Positions 7,044-14,901 of a stretch of 64,000 bases of DNA are shown one piece after another. Below the pieces are notes generated by a model. The model was not told where the DNA came from, ran no database searches, and saw only the letters and a program-made list of their open reading frames with translations. Positions within the stretch are counted from its first letter, which is position 1. Every line of letters starts with the position of its first letter. Where the stretch lies: NCBI RefSeq assembly GCF_036700095.1, contig NZ_CP144918.1:1303001-1367000 (forward strand), given 5' to 3'. The position numbers were made by a program, and so were the translations under genes. Source of the DNA: Pelagerythrobacter marensis (GTDB taxonomy: Bacteria; Pseudomonadota; Alphaproteobacteria; Sphingomonadales; Sphingomonadaceae).

Positions 7044-8798
7044 TCAGGCCGCCTGCATCAGCGAGAGCGGCTGGATTTCCCCGGCAAGGTAGAGCCGCTT
7101 GGCCTTGGCCCGGCTGAGCTTGCCCGAACTGGTGCGCGGCAGGGTGCGCGGGGGCACCAGTTCGACCACGCAGTTCATGCCGGTGATCGAGCGGACCTTG
7201 TCGCGGATCTGCTCGTGCAGGCGCACCCGCTCTTCCGGGTCGGAGACGCGGCAATGGACGAGCACCGCGGGCGCTTCCTCACCGTTCTCGGTCTCGACCG
7301 CGAAGGCCGCGATGTCGCCGTGGTTGAAGCCGGGCAATTGCTCCACCGCCCACTCGATGTCCTGCGGCCAGTGGTTCTTGCCGTTGATGATGATCATGTC
7401 CTTCGCCCGGCCGACGATGAACAGATAGCCGCCCGCCATGTAGCCCATGTCGCCGGTGTCGAGCCAGACATCGCCGTTTTCCCTGGCGACCAGGCAGTCG
7501 CGGGTCGCTTCCTCGTTGCGGAAATAGGAATGCATCACGCTCTTGCCGCGGCACCAGACTTTGCCGATCTTGTGATCGCCCTTGGCCTTCCCGTCTTCCC
7601 CGCGGATCTCGACTTCCATGCCGGGCAGCGGCTTGCCGCAGTTGACGATCGCGCGATAGCGGGCCGGGCGCGAGAAATCGGCGCGGGTGCCGGAAAGCCG
7701 CTCTTCCTCCACCAGTTCGACGCGGATGCCTTCGCCCGGAGGCATGACGGTAACGGCCAGGGTCGCTTCCGCCAGGCCGTAAGACGGGGTGAAGGCACTG
7801 GCGCGAAAGCCCGCATCGGCGAAAGCGTTGACGAAATTCTGCATCACGTCGGGCCGGATCATGTCCGCCCCGTTGCCCGCGGTGCGCCAGCGCGAGAGGT
7901 CGAAGCGTTCGGCGACGCTGCTCTGGCTGGAGATCCGGCGCGCGCAGATGTCGTAGCCGAACGTGGGGGAGTAGGAGAGCGTGTTGCCCTTGTTGCGGCT
8001 GATCAGATCGAGCCAGGCGAGCGGGCGGCGCGCGAAATGTTCGGTCTTGAGATAATCGACCGAAGCCTGGTTGGCGATCGGCGAGAGGAAACAGCCGACC
8101 AGGCCCATGTCGTGATACCACGGCAGCCACGACACCACGCGGTCGTTTTCGCCCAGGTCCACCGCGGTCGCGTGGCCGAACAGGTTGTGCAGCAGCGCCT
8201 CGTGCGTCACCGCCACTCCGGTCGGAAAGCGGGTCGAGCCGGACGAATACTGGAGATAGCAGATGTCGCCCGGCTTCGCTTCGGGCAGTTCGCACTCCGG
8301 CGCGGCGCGCTCGGCAAAGCTGCCCCAGTCGATCCCTTCGCACCCTTGCCGCCGGGCCGCGGCCTGCGCCATCTCGGCGATCTCGGGGGGGTAGATCAGC
8401 ATCTTGGGATCGCAGCTTTCGAGCTGCACCGCGAGCTGGTCGATATAGCTTTCCTTGCCGCCGAAGCTGGTCGGCAGGGGCAGCGGCACCGGCCAGGCCC
8501 CGGTATAGACGCAGGCGCAGAACAGGGCCGCGAATTCCGGCCCGGTTTCGGCGACCAGCGCAACGCGATCCTCTTTCCCGATCCCCGCCGCGACCAGCCG
8601 GCGCGCCATCGCCAGGGCATCCTCGCGCATCTCGCGATAGGGATAGGGCCGCTGGAGCGTGCCGCGCATATCGTGGAAATTGAGCCCCTTCTCGCTCCGC
8701 GCGGCATAGTCGACCGCCTCGTTGAAGGTCGCGAAGTCCGACCGGCGGCGCGGCAGAGCGCAGTCGTTCGGGGTCGGAAGCAGGTTGGTTTCTGTCAT
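7044..8798 (-). CDS. Fatty acyl-AMP ligase (FAAL-type acyl-activating enzyme)
   Basis: A 584-residue ANL-superfamily enzyme that adenylates a fatty acid and probably passes it to an acyl carrier protein rather than to CoA. The P-loop-like motif is YSSGSTRFPTGVAVTHEAL, followed by SWLPWYHDMGLVGCFLSPI and YSPTFGYDICARRI, then the C-terminal DTGDMGYMAGGYLFIVGRAKDMIIINGKNHWPQDIE with the hinge Asp and the catalytic loop near LPRTSSGKLSRAKAKRLYL. The motif wording fits FAALs better than CoA ligases. No PKS, NRPS or carrier-protein gene is adjacent, so the acceptor is unknown. Confidence 0.88.
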   Translation of the reverse strand: MTETNLLPTPNDCALPRRRSDFATFNEAVDYAARSEKGLNFHDMRGTLQRPYPYREMREDALAMARRLVAAGIGKEDRVALVAETGPEFAALFCACVYTGAWPVPLPLPTSFGGKESYIDQLAVQLESCDPKMLIYPPEIAEMAQAAARRQGCEGIDWGSFAERAAPECELPEAKPGDICYLQYSSGSTRFPTGVAVTHEALLHNLFGHATAVDLGENDRVVSWLPWYHDMGLVGCFLSPIANQASVDYLKTEHFARRPLAWLDLISRNKGNTLSYSPTFGYDICARRISSQSSVAERFDLSRWRTAGNGADMIRPDVMQNFVNAFADAGFRASAFTPSYGLAEATLAVTVMPPGEGIRVELVEEERLSGTRADFSRPARYRAIVNCGKPLPGMEVEIRGEDGKAKGDHKIGKVWCRGKSVMHSYFRNEEATRDCLVARENGDVWLDTGDMGYMAGGYLFIVGRAKDMIIINGKNHWPQDIEWAVEQLPGFNHGDIAAFAVETENGEEAPAVLVHCRVSDPEERVRLHEQIRDKVRSITGMNCVVELVPPRTLPRTSSGKLSRAKAKRLYLAGEIQPLSLMQAA

Positions 8799-8933
8799 GT
8801 TTGGAGGTGTTACCCGTCATTTGCGCGCAACATGGCGCGTGCATTGTCCCCTATAAGCGACGCTCTTTATCCCGTGCCCGGCGACGTTTCAAACTTTCCC
8901 ATTTCCTAACGAGTGTGGCACGAATAAGGCCGC

Positions 8934-9503
8934 ATGGTCGACCACACGATGAACAAGCGGCGAACACGCCGTGCGCCAGGGCCGCTCGATCCCGCCCGGA
9001 TCGAGGAACTGGCGCTCGGCTATGTCGCCCGTTTCGCCACCAGCACGGCCAGGCTGGAAGCCTATCTGACGCGCAAGCTGCGCGAGCGGGGGTGGGAGGG
9101 GGAGGAGCAGCCCGATCCCGCCGCGATCGCCGCGCGTTTCGCAGCGCGCGGCTATATCGACGACGAAAGCTATGCCCGCAGCCGGGCCGAAGGACTGCTG
9201 CGGCGCGGATACGGCGCTCGCCGGATCGACGAGACGCTGCGCGGCGCCGGGATCGACGATGCGCTGCGCGGCGCGGTCGAGCCGGGGGAGGGCGCGCGCC
9301 GCGCGGCCGCCCTGCGGCTGGCGCGCAAGCGGCGCTTCGGCCCCTTCGCCCCCGAACCGCCCGACCGCGACCGGCGCGAGAAGCAGATTGCGGCGCTGGT
9401 GCGCGCGGGGCATGGATTCGACATCGCGCGCGCGGTAGTGAACGCGGCAGGCACGGAAGAGGCGGAGCAATGGGCCGCCGAAGCTCAAGCCGAAGACTGC
9501 TAG
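8934..9503 (+). CDS. recX: RecX family regulatory protein
   Basis: A 189-residue Arg-rich helical protein. RecX modulates RecA filament growth during recombination and SOS. Visible repeats of the three-helix RecX unit include ALGYVARFATSTARLEAYLTRKLRERGW, FAARGYIDDESYARSRAEGLLRRGYGARRIDETLRGAGI and a weaker third unit. The start is either ATG 8934 or ATG 8949 (MNKRRT). The TAG stop is followed directly by aggag, the ribosome site of the next gene. recA is not in the window. Confidence 0.85.
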   Translation: MVDHTMNKRRTRRAPGPLDPARIEELALGYVARFATSTARLEAYLTRKLRERGWEGEEQPDPAAIAARFAARGYIDDESYARSRAEGLLRRGYGARRIDETLRGAGIDDALRGAVEPGEGARRAAALRLARKRRFGPFAPEPPDRDRREKQIAALVRAGHGFDIARAVVNAAGTEEAEQWAAEAQAEDC

Positions 9504-9514
9504 GAGATCGACCG

Positions 9515-10009
9515 ATGCGCCGCATGATGTCCGTTTTCGTTCTGGCGCTCGCCGCCGCCTGTTCGCCGCCGGCCGGTGCGGGCGGGGCCGCGACGGCCAC
9601 CCCCGGGGCGGAGGCGGCGGAAAGGCGGCACCCGGTGTCGGGGCTGGAAGTCGTCGATCTGGCGGTCGTGACCGGCGAGGGGCGGCACGTCTTCGCCGTC
9701 GAAGTCGCCAGGACGGCGCAGGAACAGGCGCGCGGGCTGATGTTCCGCACCGAGCTGGGGCCGAACGAAGGAATGCTGTTCCCGCGCAACCCGCCCGATA
9801 TCGCCAGCTTCTGGATGAAGAACACGCCGCTGCCGCTGGACATTATCTTTATCGGCGAGGACGGGCGGATCATCAACATCGCCGCGCGCACCGTGCCCTA
9901 TTCGCTCGATCCCGTGGGGGCCGCCGGATTGACGAGCGCCGTGCTGGAGCTTCGCGGCGGCCGGGCGGCCGAACTGGGGATCGAACCGGGCGACCGGGTC
10001 GAATGGTAA
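9515..10009 (+). CDS. DUF192 family lipoprotein
   Basis: A 164-residue exported protein with a short signal and lipobox-like Cys (LALAAACSPPAG), followed by a low-complexity linker and the DUF192 domain: EVARTAQEQARGLMFRTEL, NEGMLFPRNPP, ASFWMKNTPLPLDIIFIGEDG and the C-terminal VLELRGGRAAELGIEPGD. The family's function is unknown; it is periplasmic in most bacteria. aggag at 9502-9506 overlaps the recX stop and supports the ATG at 9515. Confidence 0.88.
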   Translation: MRRMMSVFVLALAAACSPPAGAGGAATATPGAEAAERRHPVSGLEVVDLAVVTGEGRHVFAVEVARTAQEQARGLMFRTELGPNEGMLFPRNPPDIASFWMKNTPLPLDIIFIGEDGRIINIAARTVPYSLDPVGAAGLTSAVLELRGGRAAELGIEPGDRVEW

Positions 10010-10070
10010 TGCCGCGTCGCTGCGATTGCGCGCTTGGCCGCGCGGGCCGAATCGGCTAACCGCCCGCTTC

Positions 10071-10469
10071 ATGAAATTCCTGGCCAAGATCTTCACCTGG
10101 TGGGATGGCGCGACCATCGGCACGCTGCTGCACAGCTGGCGCCATGGCGAGCATGTCGGCACCGATGCGCAGGGCAACCGCTATTACCGTTCGCGCCGGA
10201 AATCGTCCGACGGGCGCGAGCGGCGCTGGGTGATCTACGACGGATCGAACGACGCGAGCCGGGTGCCGCCCGAATGGCACGGCTGGCTGCACGGCGCATT
10301 CGACGACGTGCCCGAAAGCTATCTGCCCCCCGCGCGGATCTGGGAAGCGGACTATACCCCCAATGCCACCGGCACGCCGGCGGCCTATCTGCCGCAAGGG
10401 GCGCTGCAGCGCGGCGGCCGGCGGGCGGCGGCGACAGGCGATTACGAAGCGTGGTCGCCGGACAGTTGA
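10071..10469 (+). CDS. NDUFA12-like NADH:ubiquinone oxidoreductase accessory subunit
   Basis: A 132-residue protein of the NDUFA12/B17.2 family, a supernumerary Complex I subunit found in alphaproteobacteria and mitochondria. Key features are the N-terminal MKFLAKIFTWWDGATIGTLL, the GTDAQGNRYYRS motif, RRWVIYDGSNDASRVPPEWHGWLHG and the C-terminal PARIWEADYTPNATGTPAAY. The ATG at 10071 is chosen over an upstream TTG because the family begins at this point. The DUF2155 gene follows after two bases, as is common in this lineage. Confidence 0.92.
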   Translation: MKFLAKIFTWWDGATIGTLLHSWRHGEHVGTDAQGNRYYRSRRKSSDGRERRWVIYDGSNDASRVPPEWHGWLHGAFDDVPESYLPPARIWEADYTPNATGTPAAYLPQGALQRGGRRAAATGDYEAWSPDS

Positions 10470-10471
10470 AC

Positions 10472-10996
10472 ATGCGCGCACTGGCCGCCATGCTCCCTCT
10501 CGCGGTGGCCATGGCCGGTTGCGCCCAGGAGCCGCCGGCGCCCGAGCCGGTCGAAACCGAAGTGCCCGAAGAGCTTGCCACGCCCCAGGCGCCCGAGGTC
10601 GTGCAGGAGAGCAGCGAAGGGACGCCGATGGAGGAGCGTGTGGCAACGCTCGGACTGCTCAACAAGCGCAACAATCTGTCGCAGGACCTCGAAATGAAGC
10701 CGGGCGAATCGCGCCGGGTGGGCGACGTGATCGTCCGCCTCGCGGCGTGCGAGCGCACCGCCCCCTGGGAAATGCCGCGCGAGACGGGGGCCTTTGTCCA
10801 GGTCCTGGTGCGCAATGCCGCGTCTTCGGGCGAGGGCCAGTGGCAAAAGATCTTCTCCGGCTGGCTGTTCCGCAACTCCCCCAGTCTCAATGTTGTCGAG
10901 CACCCGATCTACGACGTCTGGGTGAAAGACTGCGCGATGAGCTTTCCGGGCGAGGACGACGGAGCCGCCTCCGCCTCCGCCAATAGCGCCGAATAG
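10472..10996 (+). CDS. DUF2155 domain lipoprotein
   Basis: A 174-residue protein with a lipobox-like signal (LAVAMAGCAQE), a Pro/Glu-rich linker, and a C-terminal DUF2155 domain (about 80-160) with VATLGLLNKRNNLSQDLEMKPGES, VIVRLAACERTAPWEMPRETGAFVQV and KIFSGWLFRNSPSLNVVEHPIYDVWVKDC. The paired Cys residues may form a disulfide in the periplasm. The function is unknown. The last 88 bases overlap the end of aat on the opposite strand. Confidence 0.88.
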   Translation: MRALAAMLPLAVAMAGCAQEPPAPEPVETEVPEELATPQAPEVVQESSEGTPMEERVATLGLLNKRNNLSQDLEMKPGESRRVGDVIVRLAACERTAPWEMPRETGAFVQVLVRNAASSGEGQWQKIFSGWLFRNSPSLNVVEHPIYDVWVKDCAMSFPGEDDGAASASANSAE

Positions 10997-11610
10997 GCTT
11001 CGGGAAGGCTCTGTCCCGGCGCGCCGCGCGCTTCTGCGAGCAGCGCGCGGTAGCGCGGCTGCGGGATTTCCACCGCGCCCAGCGAGGCGAGGTGCGCGGT
11101 CATGAACTGGCAATCGAGCAAAACGAATCCCGCGCGCCGCATCAGCGCGACGAGCCAGGCAAGCGCGACTTTCGATGCGTTGTCGGCCCGGCTGAACATG
11201 CTTTCGCCGCAGAACGCCCGGTCCACCGCGAGGCCGTAGAGCCCGCCGACCAGTTCGTCGCCGCGCCAGCATTCGATCGAATGGGCATGGCCCTGGCCGT
11301 GCAAGGCGGCGAAGCTCGCCTCTATCCGGTGGCTGATCCAGGTCCCCTCGTGGTCGTCGCGCGGGGCGGCGCAGGCGCGCAGGACATCCTCGAACGCCGC
11401 GTTGCAGGTGACCGTATAGGCCCCGCGCCGCAGGACCTTGCGCAGCGATCGCGCGCAGCGGAACCCGTCCAGCGGGATGATCGCGCGCCGGCGCGGCTCG
11501 ACCCAGAACAGCGCGTCGTCGTCGCGACTGTCGGCCATCGGGAAAATGCCGTTGCGATAGGCGTGCAGCAGCAGGTCGGGCGGGATCGGGCCTTGCGCGG
11601 GCGCGTGCAT
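10909..11610 (-). CDS. aat: Leucyl/phenylalanyl-tRNA-protein transferase
   Basis: Aat attaches Leu or Phe to N-terminal Arg/Lys and so marks proteins for the ClpS/ClpAP N-end rule pathway. The 233-residue protein has all the family signatures: LLLHAYRNGIFPMADSRD, FWVEPRRRAIIPLD, GTWISHRIEASFAALHGQGHAHSIECW, LVGGLYGLAVDRAFCGESMFS and LLDCQFMTAHLASLGAVEIP. Its C-terminal 29 codons lie antisense to the DUF2155 gene. Confidence 0.95.
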   Translation of the reverse strand: MHAPAQGPIPPDLLLHAYRNGIFPMADSRDDDALFWVEPRRRAIIPLDGFRCARSLRKVLRRGAYTVTCNAAFEDVLRACAAPRDDHEGTWISHRIEASFAALHGQGHAHSIECWRGDELVGGLYGLAVDRAFCGESMFSRADNASKVALAWLVALMRRAGFVLLDCQFMTAHLASLGAVEIPQPRYRALLAEARGAPGQSLPEAYSALLAEAEAAPSSSPGKLIAQSFTQTS

Positions 11611-11750
11611 GATCCGCTGCCTTTACCGCCCGCGCGGCCCGGTGCCTAGGGCGCGCGCGGCGGCCCGCACCGTGCGTGCGGCGCGCCCGGCCCGCGTTCG
11701 CGCCGCCTTGCCATCGCCCGCGCTTGGCTCTAGAGGGCGGCTCCGCCTGC

Positions 11751-11826
11751 AGGGGTGTAGCTCAGTTGGTAGAGCATCGGTCTCCAAAACCGAGGGCCAC
11801 GGGTTCGAATCCTGTCACCCCTGCCA
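11751..11826 (+). tRNA. tRNA-Trp (CCA anticodon)
   Basis: A 76-nt cloverleaf with encoded CCA: acceptor AGGGGTG pairs with CACCCCT, D arm GCTC-AGTTGGTA-GAGC, anticodon stem TCGGT/ACCGA with loop CTCCAAA (anticodon CCA), T arm ACGGG-TTCGAAT-CCTGT, discriminator G. The usual downstream partners secE-nusG are absent. An ACT-domain gene on the minus strand reads through the tRNA gene in antisense. Confidence 0.97.
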
Positions 11827-12109
11827 GGCGATGTCCTCCATGCCGACAGACCGTGTCGCCGCTGCGCTGTCCCCCGTGGTGCAGCGTGTCGCATTCCACC
11901 GATAGGACCGCGAACGTCTCGCCCAGACCGGCGGCGACGATTGCCGCCTGCTGCGGGTCCAGGCCGGCGATATGCGCCTCGATCCGGCATCCGTCGCCCT
12001 CGCGCCGGGCCGCAAGCGCGATGGGGACGAGGGCGCGCCGGGCGAAGGCGCCGACCACGCGGGGAAGCGTTTCGGGATCGGCCAGAGCGTGGATGCGAAA
12101 GCGGTGCAT
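11762..12109 (-). CDS. Small ACT-domain protein (acetolactate-synthase regulatory-subunit-like)
   Basis: A 115-residue frame starting MHRFRIHALADPETLPRVVG with an ACT-like pattern: a first strand, RALVPIALAARREGDGCRIEAHIAGLD, and an IVAAGLGETFAVLSVECD closing strand. The homologous part ends near residue 85; the last 30 or so residues are read through the antisense of tRNA-Trp, where the first stop occurs. It starts 14 bases after the amino-acid dehydrogenase stop, so the two are probably co-transcribed and the ACT domain may sense an amino acid. Confidence 0.6.
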   Translation of the reverse strand: MHRFRIHALADPETLPRVVGAFARRALVPIALAARREGDGCRIEAHIAGLDPQQAAIVAAGLGETFAVLSVECDTLHHGGQRSGDTVCRHGGHRLAGVTGFEPVALGFGDRCSTN

Positions 12110-12123
12110 TGCAACGCGGCGGG

Positions 12124-13184
12124 CTATGCCGCTGCCGTCGCCGGCCGCCGCGCCCCCGCGATGACCTCTTCGGCCAGGTCGTCGGCAACTGCAGCGGGCG
12201 AGCGACCTTCGCGAGCGGCGCGTTCGAGCAGGGCGACGACCCGCGGAGCGATCGCCGCCACGCGCCGGCCGACATCGGCCGCGTCCTCGCCCAGATACTC
12301 GGCCGAAACGCTGATGATCCCGCCCGCGTTGGCGACGTAATCGGGCACGTAGGCAATGCCGCGCCGGCGCAGCGTCTCCGCCACCTCGGGCCGGGCGAGC
12401 TGGTTGTTCGCGGCACCGCAGACGAGCCGCGCGGCGATCCGTTGCGCACTGCGCGCGTCGAGCACGCCGCCGAGGGCGCAGGGCGCGAAGACATCCGCCT
12501 CCGCCCCGACGATGGCGTCGACGTCCACCACTTTCGCGCCGTGCAGCGCGCGCAGGTTTTCGCAGCGGTCCGGGTCGACATCGGCGACGACCAGCCGCGC
12601 GCCGGCTTCGGCCAGGCGGCGGCACAGGTCCGCGCCGACATGGCCGACGCCCTGAACGGCGACGGTCAGGTCGCCGAGATCGCGTTCCAGGGCAAAGGCC
12701 GCCGCTTCGCGGATCGATTCGAACACGCCCTGCGCGGTCCACGGCGACGGATCGCCCCCGGCCCGCCCGTCCCTGGCCGGCAGGCCGGCGACATGGCGCG
12801 TGGCGCGGGCGACGTCCTGCATGTCGGCGACCGAGGTGCCGACATCTTCCGCCGTTACGTAGGTGCCGCGCAGCTCGGCGACCGCCTTGCCGAAGGCATG
12901 AAACAGGCGGGCGCGGTCGAAATCGCCCTCGGGCCGGCGCAGGACCGCTTTGGCCCCGCCGAGGGGGAGACCGGCGAGCGCGTTCTTGTAGCTCATCCCC
13001 TCGGCCAGCCGCAGCGCGTCGGCCCGCGCCCGATCCATGTCGGGATAGCTCCAGAAACGGCAGCCGCCCGCGCCCGGGCCGAGCGCCGTCGAATGGATCA
13101 CGATCACGCCTTCCAGCCGGCTTTCGGGATCGTGCAGCGGCACGCACTGGACGGGCGGTGTCAGGCGGGTGGGGTGGGTAACCA
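12124..13184 (-). CDS. Glu/Leu/Phe/Val family amino-acid dehydrogenase
   Basis: An NAD(P)-dependent oxidative deaminase of branched or aromatic amino acids. It has the N-terminal catalytic domain (GPGAGGCRFWSYPDMDRARADALRLAEGMSYKNALAGLPLGGAKAV, with the substrate-side and catalytic Lys) and the C-terminal Rossmann domain (VAVQGVGHVGADLCRRLAEAGARLVVADVD). ADVFAPCALGGVLD and CGAANNQLARPEV are typical of leucine dehydrogenases. ATG 13184 is preferred because ggag lies nine bases upstream; ATG 13200 (METLAM) is the alternative. A divergent Lrp/AsnC gene probably controls it. Confidence 0.9.
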
Positions 13185-13285
13185 TTGCAAGCGTCTCCAT
13201 TTTTCGCTGGCCGGAGTATTGCACCGCGGCGCCGAACAATCCGCGTCCCGATGGCACCCGAAATCGGCTGATGGTGGATGGATTA

Positions 13286-13300
13286 TCCTGCAATTCAGGA
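13286..13300. promoter_or_regulatory. Candidate Lrp/AsnC operator, TCCTG-N5-CAGGA
   Basis: A perfect 5-bp inverted repeat around CAATT, in the 129-bp gap between the amino-acid dehydrogenase and the divergent Lrp/AsnC gene, 14 bases before the latter's start. The position fits an autoregulatory site. No experimentally known site for this particular regulator was used. Confidence 0.4.
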
Positions 13301-13313
13301 ATATGGGGCATGG

Positions 13314-13778
13314 ATGACCCAGCTTGACCGATTCGAAATAAAGATTCTCCGCGAATTGCAACGGGACGCGAATCAAACCACGGCGCAGATTGCCGAGCGG
13401 GTGGGGCTTTCGCCTTCGCCCTGCTGGCGCCGGATCGACCGGCTCGAGCGCGAAGGCTATATCCGCAAGCGGATCGCGGTGGTCGACCGGCGCAAGGTCG
13501 GGCTCAACGCCCATGTCTTCGCGCAAGTGAAGCTCAACGCCCACGGGCGCGCCAATCTCGACGAATTCAGCGCCGCGATCCGCGCCTTTCCCGAAGTGCT
13601 CGACGCCTATGTCCTGATGGGCACGATGGATTTCATGCTGCGGATCGTGGCCAGGGACATCGATGCGTACGAGCGGTTCTTCTTCGAGCATCTGAGCAAG
13701 CTTTCGGGCGTGCAGGAAATCCACTCCACCGTCGCGCTGTCCGAAATCAAGGCGACCAACGAATTGCCCCTGGGATAG
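13314..13778 (+). CDS. Lrp/AsnC family transcriptional regulator
   Basis: A 154-residue regulator: an N-terminal winged HTH (LDRFEIKILRELQRDANQTTAQIAERVGLSPSPCWRRIDRLEREGYI) and a C-terminal RAM effector domain (about 65-150) ending in VQEIHSTVALSEIKATNELPL. The HTH wording with SPSPCWRRI is typical of Lrp-like activators of amino-acid catabolism. It is divergent from the leucine-dehydrogenase-like gene, which points to local control by an amino acid. Confidence 0.93.
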   Translation: MTQLDRFEIKILRELQRDANQTTAQIAERVGLSPSPCWRRIDRLEREGYIRKRIAVVDRRKVGLNAHVFAQVKLNAHGRANLDEFSAAIRAFPEVLDAYVLMGTMDFMLRIVARDIDAYERFFFEHLSKLSGVQEIHSTVALSEIKATNELPLG

Positions 13779-13786
13779 CGTTGCCG

Positions 13787-13813
13787 GGCGCGGCCGCGCT
13801 TGCCGGCCGCGCC
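13787..13813 (+). terminator. Candidate terminator after the Lrp/AsnC gene
   Basis: Perfect 9-bp inverted repeat ggcgcggcc ... ggccgcgcc with a 9-base loop, nine bases past the stop codon. There is no real T-tract, so termination efficiency is uncertain. Confidence 0.45.
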
Positions 13814-13834
13814 GCCGCGTCTTAAGCCCGCGCG

Positions 13835-14095
13835 ATGGAATTCGACGACCTTCTGCGGCGCTATTTCGCGACCGACGATATTGCCGCGGCAAGCCCCGCG
13901 GTGCTGGCGGCGGGGATCGAGCGCTGCCAGGTCGACCTGGGGCTGGAGCGGGACGCGGGCAAGCGTTTCGCGCTCTGGGCGCTTCTGCACATGCTCGGCG
14001 CCGCGCCCGACCTCGACGTCGCGTTCGAGGACGAGGCCGCGCGCGAGGCCGCGCGCAATTTCATGGACCTGCTCGACGCGACCAGGCCGTCGTAG
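13835..14095 (+). CDS. Small hypothetical protein
   Basis: An 86-residue acidic, helix-prone protein (MEFDDLLRRYFATDDIAAASPAVLAAGIERC...FALWALLHMLGAAPDLDVAFEDEAAREAARNFMDLLDA). It has no signal peptide or membrane helix. I do not recognise a family. The composition and codon pattern match real neighbours, and it lies cleanly between two well-supported genes, ending three bases from the end of the convergent queuosine-precursor transporter gene. Confidence 0.65.
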   Translation: MEFDDLLRRYFATDDIAAASPAVLAAGIERCQVDLGLERDAGKRFALWALLHMLGAAPDLDVAFEDEAAREAARNFMDLLDATRPS

Positions 14096-14098
14096 CCG

Positions 14099-14773
14099 TC
14101 AGGCGGCGCGGTCGAGCCGGCGGGCGACTTTGACCGCGATCGCGATCAGCAGCGGCACGAGCACCAGCGAGAGCACGATCTTGGCCAGGGCCTGGCCCGC
14201 GATCAGCGAGCCGATCTCGCGCTCTCCGCCGAAGGCGAGAGTGATGAAGATGACCGAATCGATCGCCTGGCTGAGCGCTGAGGCGACAGCGCCGCGGATC
14301 ATCAACCCGATATTGCCCTGCGCCTCTTCGCTGCCGCGCAGGCGCGAGAAGATCCAGACATTGAGCAGCAGCGAGACGAGATAGGCAACCGGCCCCGCGG
14401 CCATGATCCGCGGGGTCGTGGCATGGATCAGCTGGAACGCCTCCAGCCCTTCGGGCCACATCGCCGGATCGGCCGGCAGGCGCAGGACCAGCAGGATGAG
14501 GACGATCGACACGGCCAGCGGCAGGAAGCCCCAGACCACCAGCCGGTTCGCCGCCGCGGAGCCGTGGACTTGCGCGGTCGCGCTCGACAGCACGACGAGC
14601 ACGAGAAAGGCGAAGATGCCCGCCTCCACTCCCAGCCCGGTTGGCCAGAGCATGACCTGCTTCACTGCCAGGAACCCGGCCAGCACCGTCATCCCGCCGT
14701 AAAGCAGGGCGAAGACGAACAGCGAACGGGGCAGGGAAGCGGCGGGGACATGGCTGTCGGGGGTGTCGTGCAT
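14099..14773 (-). CDS. Queuosine precursor transporter (YhhQ/DUF165 family)
   Basis: A 224-residue inner-membrane protein with about six helices (FALLYGGMTVLAGFLAVKQVML, GIFAFLVLVVLSSATAQVHG, RLVVWGFLPLAVSIVLILLVLRL, AGPVAYLVSLLLNVWIFSRLRG, LSQAIDSVIFITLAFGG, ALAKIVLSLVLVPLLIAIAVKV). The QVHG, SLLLNVWIF and SQAIDSVIFI wording fits the YhhQ family, which imports queuine or preQ0/preQ1. No queuosine biosynthesis gene or preQ1 riboswitch is seen beside it. Confidence 0.85.
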   Translation of the reverse strand: MHDTPDSHVPAASLPRSLFVFALLYGGMTVLAGFLAVKQVMLWPTGLGVEAGIFAFLVLVVLSSATAQVHGSAAANRLVVWGFLPLAVSIVLILLVLRLPADPAMWPEGLEAFQLIHATTPRIMAAGPVAYLVSLLLNVWIFSRLRGSEEAQGNIGLMIRGAVASALSQAIDSVIFITLAFGGEREIGSLIAGQALAKIVLSLVLVPLLIAIAVKVARRLDRAA

Positions 14774-14901
14774 CGCCCCGGATTATGGGCTGGCGGGCGA
14801 AAAGGGAAGCGTGGCCAAAGCGGCGTGCGCGTTTGACTGTGGATGCCCGGCAGGCAAGAGAGGGACATTGCCCTGTCGCGAGCAAACGGATTCTCACCCC
14901 T

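Noticed and set aside
7044-8798. Polyketide or lipopeptide gene cluster around the acyl-AMP ligase
   Set aside because: Neighbours are recX and a DUF389 protein; no carrier protein, PKS or NRPS gene is seen.
6942-8909. 655-codon open frame on the plus strand
   Set aside because: Antisense to the clearly recognisable acyl-AMP ligase gene; no domain.
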